Notes under the pieces: generated by a model
Databases searched by the model: none
Told to the model about the DNA's origin: nothing
Seen by the model: the letters and a program-made list of their open reading frames with translations, nothing else
Position numbers and translations under genes: made by a program
Origin: COE1 sp964387365
GTDB lineage: Bacteria > Bacillota > Clostridia > Lachnospirales > Lachnospiraceae
DNA: 5,628 bases
Reading direction: 5' to 3'
Assembly (NCBI GenBank): GCA_964387365.1
Contig: CAYLWP010000171.1
Span: 1 to 5,628 of the forward strand
In this document: piece by piece, positions 1-4,277 of the stretch
Layout of the letters: each line of letters opens with the position of its first letter
Numbering within the stretch: position 1 is the first letter of the stretch

Positions 1-30
1 CTATTTACATAAAGTGAACATTTTCACAAA

Positions 31-188
31 TTATTCAATGTATTTTCTTTCAATTAAAACACAAGCATGTTCGCTGCCAAATTGAATAACTTTTGATTGC
101 CATTCAGCAGGATTTTTATTTCTGTTGTGGTTTACAAAATATATATCGGAGAATTTTCAGTTTCCTTAACTAGTTTACTGTAATTAAT
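31..188 (-). pseudogene. possible decayed minus-strand gene remnant
   Basis: Read on the minus strand, 156 down to 31 is an open frame without a start codon that ends in TAA (31-33). Its peptide contains NPAEWQSKVIQFGSEHACVL followed by IERKYIE, which looks more protein-like than random AT-rich DNA. An in-frame TGA at 157-159 closes it upstream. A different frame over 188-135 gives INYSKLVKETENSPIYIL before a TAA at 132-134. The two could be one broken protein joined by a frameshift in the ATATATATTTT tract near 136-146. The first segment faintly recalls the start of Phd/YefM antitoxins, but this is a weak impression. Open frames of about 40 codons also arise by chance, so this may not be a gene at all. 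Confidence 0.2.
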
Positions 189-201
189 TTATTTTTATTA
201 A

Positions 202-242
202 TTATGCACATATTTTATGTTGCTTTATATCATTTTTACACA
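202..242 (+). promoter_or_regulatory. two DnaA-box-like 9-mers upstream of murC
   Basis: TTATGCACA at 202-210 matches the DnaA-box consensus TTATNCACA at every defined position. TTTTACACA at 234-242 differs at one position. Both are in the same orientation as most boxes of the dense cluster downstream of murC (1831-2025). In DNA this AT-rich two scattered matches could be chance, so function is doubtful on its own. The second cluster 1.6 kb away makes them worth recording. Confidence 0.25.
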
Positions 243-254
243 ATTCCTCTTTTC

Positions 255-283
255 TTCGCATACGAACCTTTTTTGTTTATATT
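255..283 (+). promoter_or_regulatory. weak sigma-A-like promoter candidate for murC
   Basis: TTCGCA at 255-260 and TATATT at 278-283 are separated by exactly 17 bp. They match the -35 consensus TTGACA at four of six positions and the -10 consensus TATAAT at five of six. This would give a murC leader of roughly 160 nt. The -35 is poor and AT-rich DNA throws up -10 look-alikes readily, so this is only the best candidate found, not a confident call. Confidence 0.22.
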
Positions 284-384
284 TCATATGTATATATCAT
301 CTTTTGCTAAGGATTGGAGGTATTGGCTGAACTGATATAGGAACCCCTGTATTTTTAAATAAAGGTGGAAAAGTTTTAAAAATG

Positions 385-401
385 GGTGTACACTGTACAG
401 G
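385..401. repeat. short dyad TGTACACTGTACA upstream of murC
   Basis: The 13-mer TGTACACTGTACA (388-400) reads as inverted arms TGTAC and GTACA around a 3-bp centre. It contains the 8-bp perfect palindrome GTGTACAC (387-394, taking one more base upstream). It lies about 50 bp before the murC start, where it could be an operator or a small leader hairpin. No regulator can be named from the sequence. Confidence 0.3.
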
Positions 402-450
402 ATAATGTGAACTTATGCTTAACAAATATTTTGAAAGGTAAGGTATTGTT

Positions 451-1830
451 ATGTATCAAATAAATTTTAATAAACCTATCCATGTGCATTTTATGGGAAT
501 CGGCGGTATCAGTATGAGCGGACTTGCTGAGATTCTTCTGGATGCAGGCTTTCCGGTAAGCGGCTCTGATGCCAAGCGTTCCCCGTTGACAGAGCATCTT
601 ACTTCTATTGGTGCCGTGATAAGCTATGGCCAGCGTGCGGAAAATATTACAGACGACATTGACCTGGTCGTGTATACGGCTGCCATTTCCACGGATAATC
701 CGGAATATATGGAGGCTGTCAGCAAAAAGGTTCCTATGATAACCCGTGCAGCCTTGCTCGGACAGATTATGAAAAACTATAAAACACCTATTGCCATCAG
801 TGGTACCCACGGAAAGACAACCACGACTTCCATGGTTTCCGAGATTCTGCTTGCGGATGATGATGATCCGACTCTTTCTATCGGCGGCATCTTAAAATCC
901 ATCGGCGGAAATATCCGTGTCGGAAAATCCGAATACTTTGTAACAGAAGCATGCGAGTATACGAACTCCTTTTTAAGCTTTTTCCCTCGCATCAGCATTA
1001 TTCTGAATATAGAAGAAGATCATCTTGATTTCTTTAAAGATATTGATGATATACGCAACTCTTTCCATCAGTTTGCAAAGCTGCTTCCTGAAGATGGCTA
1101 TCTGATTATCAACTCAGGCATTGAACAACTTGCAGAGGTTACGGAGGATTTATCCTGCAAGGTCATTACCTTTGGTAAGGATGCTGCCTCTGATTACAGC
1201 TATACGGATGCTGCCTTTGATGATATAGGAAAGGCATCCTATACTTTATTAAGGAAAGGCACACCTTGCGGAACCGTTGAGCTTGGTGTTGTGGGCGAAC
1301 ACAATATCTTAAATTCCCTGTCCGTTATTGCATTGATGGATTTACTTGAAATTAAGGAAGAAACCGTATTAAAGGCTCTGAAGTCCTTCAACGGTACAGA
1401 CAGACGTTTTGAACACAAGGGAGAAATCGGCGGAGTTACAATTCTTGACGACTATGCACACCATCCGACAGAGATTGAGGCGACCTTAAAGGCTGCTGCC
1501 AACTACCCGCATAAAACGTTGTGGTGCGTATTCCAGCCGCATACCTATACCCGTACGAATGCGTTTCTGAAGGAATTTGCTCAGGCCCTCAGCCTTGCCG
1601 ACAAGATTATTCTTACGGATATTTATGCCGCAAGAGAGAAAAATACGATTGGCATTACCTCAGAAGATCTCTTAAAGGAGATAGAAAAACTGGGAAAAGA
1701 ATGCTATTATTTCCCCTCTTTTGATGAAATCGAAAATTTTTTATTAAAAAATTGTATCAACGGTGATTTGTTGATAACTATGGGAGCCGGAGATGTTGTA
1801 AAAATCGGCGAAAATCTGTTAGGAATATAA
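451..1830 (+). CDS. murC: UDP-N-acetylmuramate--L-alanine ligase (MurC)
   Basis: Cytoplasmic ATP-dependent ligase that adds L-alanine to UDP-N-acetylmuramic acid, the first peptide step of peptidoglycan precursor synthesis. The 459-residue product has the three Mur-ligase domains. The N-terminal UDP-binding Rossmann fold carries MGIGGISMSGLAEIL (15-29). The central ATPase domain carries the P-loop GTHGKTTTT (118-126), EACEYTNSFL (166-175), NIEEDHLDFF (187-196) and GEHNILNSL (282-290). The C-terminal domain carries DRRFE (317-321), DDYAHHPTE (333-341), FQPHTYTRT (361-369) and TMGAGD (443-448). All residues expected for catalysis appear present and the length is usual for MurC. The ATG is preceded by AAGG (440-443) at 7 nt spacing, part of a longer purine run from 434. 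It stands alone: the first DnaA-box 9-mer begins on the base after its stop codon, and terminators separate it from the next operon. Confidence 0.97.
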   Translation: MYQINFNKPIHVHFMGIGGISMSGLAEILLDAGFPVSGSDAKRSPLTEHLTSIGAVISYGQRAENITDDIDLVVYTAAISTDNPEYMEAVSKKVPMITRAALLGQIMKNYKTPIAISGTHGKTTTTSMVSEILLADDDDPTLSIGGILKSIGGNIRVGKSEYFVTEACEYTNSFLSFFPRISIILNIEEDHLDFFKDIDDIRNSFHQFAKLLPEDGYLIINSGIEQLAEVTEDLSCKVITFGKDAASDYSYTDAAFDDIGKASYTLLRKGTPCGTVELGVVGEHNILNSLSVIALMDLLEIKEETVLKALKSFNGTDRRFEHKGEIGGVTILDDYAHHPTEIEATLKAAANYPHKTLWCVFQPHTYTRTNAFLKEFAQALSLADKIILTDIYAAREKNTIGITSEDLLKEIEKLGKECYYFPSFDEIENFLLKNCINGDLLITMGAGDVVKIGENLLGI

Positions 1831-1840
1831 TTATCCACAT

Positions 1841-1886
1841 TATCCACATTTTTTGGAGGCGAAAACGCCGAAAAAGGATGTGGATA
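1841..1886 (+). terminator. imperfect hairpin made from two DnaA boxes, possible murC terminator
   Basis: TATCCACAT (1841-1849) pairs with ATGTGGATA (1878-1886). Inside this, TTTTT (1850-1854) pairs with AAAAA (1871-1875), and GGCG (1858-1861) pairs with CGCC (1866-1869) around an AAAA loop. That gives about 18 pairs interrupted by a GGA/G internal loop and a GG bulge. The 3' side is followed by TTTTATT. It could terminate murC transcription 56 nt past the stop, or simply result from opposed DnaA boxes. The AT-rich base of the stem makes it weaker than the terminator at 2033. Confidence 0.4.
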
Positions 1887-1905
1887 TTTTATTAATAAAT
1901 CCACA
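1879..1905. repeat. AT-rich dyad flanked by opposed DnaA-like boxes
   Basis: TGTGGA (1879-1884) and TCCACA (1900-1905) form outer arms. Between them lies the perfect 12-bp palindrome TTTATTAATAAA (1888-1899), offset by the three extra bases TAT (1885-1887). The 17 bases 1884-1900 are all A or T. The arrangement of divergent DnaA-like boxes around a fully AT core could favour DNA melting or cruciform formation. It also competes with the hairpin at 1841-1886 for the same box. Confidence 0.5.
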
Positions 1906-1960
1906 ATTCGGATTTGCTTATACACATGCCTGAAACGCAGTCTACATAAGTAATTTACGT

Positions 1961-1970
1961 TTTCCGGAAA
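1961..1970. repeat. 10-bp perfect palindrome TTTCCGGAAA
   Basis: TTTCCGGAAA is self-complementary over its full length and sits 4 bp before the triple DnaA-box array (1975-2001). A palindrome of this length can bind a dimeric protein, but it can also occur by chance, and no known operator is recognised. Confidence 0.3.
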
Positions 1971-2032
1971 GTTCTTATCCACATTATCCACGATATCCAC
2001 AAAGTCCCGAAGCCCAGTATTCACAAGGGTTT

Positions 2033-2058
2033 GCGAGCTCTCGGGGGCTTGCTTTTTT
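2033..2058 (+). terminator. intrinsic terminator upstream of the dnaD promoter
   Basis: GCGAGCTC (2033-2040) pairs with GGGCTTGC (2045-2052) in an 8-bp stem including two G-U pairs. The loop is TCGG (2041-2044), and six T residues follow at once (2053-2058). This is a textbook rho-independent terminator for transcription coming from murC or from within the DnaA-box region. The stretch AAGCCC (2010-2015) could instead pair with GGGTTT (2027-2032) or GGGCTT (2045-2050). That leaves an alternative fold open, although no known riboswitch or T-box core is seen. Confidence 0.75.
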
Positions 2059-2076
2059 ATCCAGTTGTGTTACAAT
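2049..2076 (+). promoter_or_regulatory. probable promoter of the dnaD-dnaC-prs operon
   Basis: TACAAT (2071-2076) matches TATAAT at five of six positions and is preceded by TGT, giving an extended -10 element (TGnTACAAT, 2068-2076). A modest -35, TTGCTT (2049-2054), lies 16 bp upstream and overlaps the 3' arm and T-tract of the preceding terminator. Transcription would start near 2083, leaving a leader of about 65 nt. A degenerate DnaA-box-like TTATCCAGT (2057-2065) lies in the spacer. Confidence 0.5.
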
Positions 2077-2077
2077 A

Positions 2078-2092
2078 CACTTACTTTAAGTG
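2078..2092. promoter_or_regulatory. inverted repeat at the expected transcription start, candidate operator
   Basis: CACTTA (2078-2083) and TAAGTG (2087-2092) form a perfect 6-bp inverted repeat around CTT. It begins two bases after the -10 element, so a bound dimer would block the start site. Alternatively it could form a hairpin at the 5' end of the mRNA. The cognate protein cannot be named. Confidence 0.4.
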
Positions 2093-2147
2093 AGCAGTGA
2101 TTTTTTCATAGGTCACATATGCTGACAATACTACCAGGACAGGTGAG

Positions 2148-3257
2148 ATGATGAACCGAATTAACATCTATCGTAATACACAAAAAGAACAGACATCCGT
2201 CTCTAATTATTTTATTGATGAGTTCATGGCCGATGCAAACGATGCACAGCTTAAAATATATCTTTTTTTAATCCGTATGATGAGTGCCAATTTACCAACA
2301 AGCGTCACTGACATTGCGGATAAGTTTAATTACACAGAAAAGGATGTGCTTCGCGCTCTCATGTACTGGGAATCAAGACAGCTTCTCAGTCTGGAATACG
2401 ATGCTGCACACAATTTGTCGGGAATACAAGTCCTTTCCCTGGACAACCCTTATGAAATCCGACAGTCTGCACCTCGTATCACTCCGGTTCTGTCATTTAT
2501 TCGCCCTGCATCCATGCAGACAGGTATAACTGCCGCTGCTCCCATCAGCGCACCTGTTCAGCCTGCCGTGCAGAGCGAAGTTTCCAGACCGGAATACACC
2601 ATGGACGATTTAAAGAATTTTAAAAGCAACGAAGAAGTCCAGCAGCTTCTTTTCGTAACCGAACAGTATATCGGAAAGCAACTGACGAAAACCGATATGG
2701 AAACCATTCTTTTCCTCTACGACGGACTCGGATTTTCCGCTGACCTGATTGATTATCTGGTGCAGCACTGCGTAGAGCGTGGTAAGAAGGATTTTCGTTA
2801 TATGGAAAAAGTGGCTCTTGCCTGGGCTGAGCAGGGTATTACTACCCCGAAACAGGCACAGATGGCTAACAAATCCTATGACAAAACGGTTTATTCTATC
2901 ATGAAATCACTCGGTAAGAATTCCAATCCTGCTCCCAAGGAAATGGAATACATAAACAAGTGGACAAAAGACTATGGCTTCATGCTGGATGTAATACAGG
3001 AAGCTTGTGACAAAACTGTCATGACAACTGACTCCCATCGTTTTGCATATGCAGATGGTATTTTAAGTAAATGGTATCAGGCAGGTGTTCGTCGAAAAGA
3101 GGATATTTCGACAGCAGACAGCTCTTTTCAGCGCAGTACTCTCCCCAAGAACACTGCACCACAGCGTACTGCCCCTGCAAGCACAAACAAATTCAATCGT
3201 TTTGCACAGAATACCTATGATTTTGAACAGCTTGAACAAAATATCTTAAGCAACTAG
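2148..3257 (+). CDS. dnaD: DnaD-domain replication initiation protein (primosome component)
   Basis: Cytoplasmic DNA-binding protein of the DnaD/DnaB(Bsu) family, which remodels DNA and helps recruit the helicase loader and replicative helicase at the origin and at restart forks. The 369-residue product has an N-terminal winged-helix-like region (about 15-100). A Pro/Ala-rich linker follows (about 108-148), then two DnaD C-terminal-type domains (about 150-230 and 243-312). Each domain ends in the family's YxxxIxxxW motif: YMEKVALAW (218-226, with Val for Ile) and YADGILSKW (301-309). The tail KFNRFAQNTYDFEQLEQNIL (348-367) resembles the conserved C-terminal tail of clostridial members. Two ATGs are in tandem: 2148 abuts AGGTGAG (2141-2147), while AGGA (2136-2139) lies 8 nt upstream of it. 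The second ATG at 2151 is an equally possible start. The tandem domains are seen in the sequence; the precise role in this organism is inferred from the family and from the adjacent dnaC. Confidence 0.88.
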   Translation: MMNRINIYRNTQKEQTSVSNYFIDEFMADANDAQLKIYLFLIRMMSANLPTSVTDIADKFNYTEKDVLRALMYWESRQLLSLEYDAAHNLSGIQVLSLDNPYEIRQSAPRITPVLSFIRPASMQTGITAAAPISAPVQPAVQSEVSRPEYTMDDLKNFKSNEEVQQLLFVTEQYIGKQLTKTDMETILFLYDGLGFSADLIDYLVQHCVERGKKDFRYMEKVALAWAEQGITTPKQAQMANKSYDKTVYSIMKSLGKNSNPAPKEMEYINKWTKDYGFMLDVIQEACDKTVMTTDSHRFAYADGILSKWYQAGVRRKEDISTADSSFQRSTLPKNTAPQRTAPASTNKFNRFAQNTYDFEQLEQNILSN

Positions 3258-3274
3258 TACAACGGTTGTACCAG
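3254..3274. repeat. perfect dyad overlapping the dnaD stop codon
   Basis: GTACAAC (3257-3263) and GTTGTAC (3265-3271) are exact inverted repeats around a single G. The symmetry resumes after one mismatch as CT (3254-3255) and AG (3273-3274). The dyad overlaps the TAG stop of dnaD and ends about ten bases before the dnaC ribosome binding site. As RNA it would form a 6-bp stem with a CGG loop, too weak and without a U-tract to be a terminator. It may be an intra-operon operator or processing hairpin. Confidence 0.45.
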
Positions 3275-3294
3275 CAAACATATGGAGAGAAAAC

Positions 3295-4266
3295 ATGTCG
3301 TTAACAAACAGTCAGTACAACGCTATTATTCGTTCTTATGAAGAAAAGCAACGTAAATCAAGATATTTGCAGGAAGAACATACGCAGCAGGTATATGCCG
3401 CCATTCCCGGCTACGAAGAGTTGGACAGACAAGTGTCTTCCATCTCTATTGCACAGGGACGCAGACTCCTTAGCGGTGACAGCAATGCTCTTTCCGAGTT
3501 GAAGGAGCAGCTAAAGCTTCTTTCATCAAAAAAAGCTGCACTGCTAAAGGAATACGGTTTTCCCGCTGATTTTCTGATTCCCGTATACGAGTGTTCCGAT
3601 TGTAAGGATACCGGATACATCGATAACAGAAAATGTTCCTGCTTCCGTCGTACGGAAATTGAATTGATTTACGAGCAGTCTCATATCAAAAATCTCTTAA
3701 AAACAGATAACTTCAGCAACTTATCCTACGAGTATTATGAAGGCGAAGACCTCGAGAGATTCCAAAAAGCTGTCGTAGAATGCCAAAAATTCGTAAAAAA
3801 TTTCCATTCGGACTACCACAATTTATTTTTTTATGGTACAGTAGGTACTGGTAAATCATTTTTGTCCTCCTGCATTGCCAAGGAGCTCATTGAGCAGGGA
3901 CAGCTTGTTATCTATTTTAGTGCTACACAATTATTCGATGCACTATCCAAAAGCACCTTTGACAGAGATAGCAAAGAGGCTGCATCGGGAATTTATGAGG
4001 ACATATATGAATGTGATTTGCTCATTATTGATGACTTGGGAACTGAACTTACTAATGCGTTCGTTTCATCCCAGCTTTTCTCCTGTCTGAATAACAGGCA
4101 TCTTCGTAAAAAGGCAACGGTTATTACAACAAACCTGTCACTGGAGGAATTAAGGGATCGTTACTCTGACAGAATCTTTTCCCGTATAACAAGTAATTAT
4201 GGAATGTGCAAATTAACCGGACGAGACATCCGGGTAACCAAAAAATTGTTGTTGAATAGAAAGTGA
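3295..4266 (+). CDS. dnaC: helicase loader, DnaC/DnaI family AAA+ ATPase
   Basis: AAA+ ATPase expected to load the replicative helicase onto DNA, working with DnaD. The 323-residue product begins with a helical, charged N-terminal region (about 1-90). A four-cysteine putative zinc site follows: C100, C103, C114 and C116 (CSDC and CSC). The C-terminal ATPase domain carries Walker A GTVGTGKS (181-188), Walker B LLIIDDLG (242-249), the sensor-1 region ITTN (277-280), candidate arginine fingers in DRIFSRI (292-298) and sensor-2 GRDIR (309-313). The length is close to that of B. subtilis DnaI. The separate N-terminal zinc domain makes it more like DnaI than transposon-borne IstB. The ATG is preceded by GGAGAG (3284-3289) at 5 nt. 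It follows dnaD by 37 bp and precedes prs by 11 bp, which supports one operon. Confidence 0.92.
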   Translation: MSLTNSQYNAIIRSYEEKQRKSRYLQEEHTQQVYAAIPGYEELDRQVSSISIAQGRRLLSGDSNALSELKEQLKLLSSKKAALLKEYGFPADFLIPVYECSDCKDTGYIDNRKCSCFRRTEIELIYEQSHIKNLLKTDNFSNLSYEYYEGEDLERFQKAVVECQKFVKNFHSDYHNLFFYGTVGTGKSFLSSCIAKELIEQGQLVIYFSATQLFDALSKSTFDRDSKEAASGIYEDIYECDLLIIDDLGTELTNAFVSSQLFSCLNNRHLRKKATVITTNLSLEELRDRYSDRIFSRITSNYGMCKLTGRDIRVTKKLLLNRK

Positions 4267-4277
4267 GGAGTTTCGCA
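4263..4277 (+). promoter_or_regulatory. ribosome binding site fixing the prs start, overlapping the dnaC stop
   Basis: GAGGAG (4265-4270) lies 7 nt before ATG 4278 and overlaps the dnaC stop TGA (4264-4266). An in-frame GTG at 4263 would add five residues but has no ribosome binding site and lies within this one, so 4278 is preferred. The overlap suggests translational coupling between dnaC and prs. Confidence 0.8.

Larger units (their letters stand above)
1..450. other. AT-rich intergenic region upstream of murC
   Basis: No intact gene can be supported in these 450 bases on either strand. The stretch is strongly AT-rich, particularly at 175-300. What it does hold is entered separately: a possible minus-strand gene remnant (31-188), two DnaA-box-like 9-mers (202-242), a weak promoter candidate (255-283) and a short dyad (385-401). 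A seven-codon frame starting at 382 was considered and not called. The minus-strand frame that runs from inside murC into this region is a shadow of murC. Confidence 0.6.
1831..2025. promoter_or_regulatory. dense DnaA-box cluster between murC and dnaD
   Basis: Nine 9-mers match or nearly match TTATNCACA. Exact matches: TTATCCACA at 1831-1839, 1840-1848 and 1975-1983, and TTATACACA at 1918-1926. One mismatch: ATATCCACA on the minus strand (1879-1887), TTATCCACG (1984-1992), ATATCCACA (1993-2001) and GTATTCACA (2017-2025). Two mismatches: AAATCCACA (1897-1905). Boxes abut without spacer as a pair (1831-1848) and a triplet (1975-2001). DnaA binds such 9-mers at replication origins, at titration or reactivation sites, and at promoters it controls. 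The cluster lies directly upstream of the helicase-loading genes dnaD and dnaC. Whether it is an operator, a DnaA sink or an origin-like element is inference. The absence of dnaA and dnaN argues against it being the standard oriC. Confidence 0.75.

Noticed and set aside
382..405. Seven-codon leader peptide (MGVHCTG) before murC
   Set aside because: The AAAGGTGG upstream is about 13 nt from the ATG, the frame is very short, and there is no run of regulatory codons or terminator/antiterminator pair before murC.
1831..2001. CRISPR array
   Set aside because: The repeats are 9-mers that abut or lie at irregular distances in both orientations, without uniform spacers.
1707..2024. Minus-strand open frame of 105 codons covering the murC 3' end and the intergenic region
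   Set aside because: Its repeated VDNVDN and VDIVD segments are translations of the DnaA-box 9-mers. It has no convincing ribosome binding site and overlaps the conserved murC C-terminus.
2010..2058. T-box or other riboswitch leader
   Set aside because: Alternative pairing of AAGCCC is possible, but no T-box AGGGUGGNACCGCG core or other conserved aptamer sequence is present.
1831..2147. Main chromosomal origin (oriC)
   Set aside because: DnaA boxes are present, but dnaA, dnaN, rpmH or gidA are not. No clear DnaA-trio repeat follows the box arrays. An origin-like or regulatory role remains possible.
4263..4265. GTG start giving a longer Prs
   Set aside because: It lies within the ribosome binding site of the ATG at 4278 and has no Shine-Dalgarno of its own.
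3295..4266. IstB-type transposition helper ATPase
   Set aside because: The N-terminal cysteine domain, the neighbouring dnaD and the lack of an IstA transposase or terminal inverted repeats favour a helicase loader.
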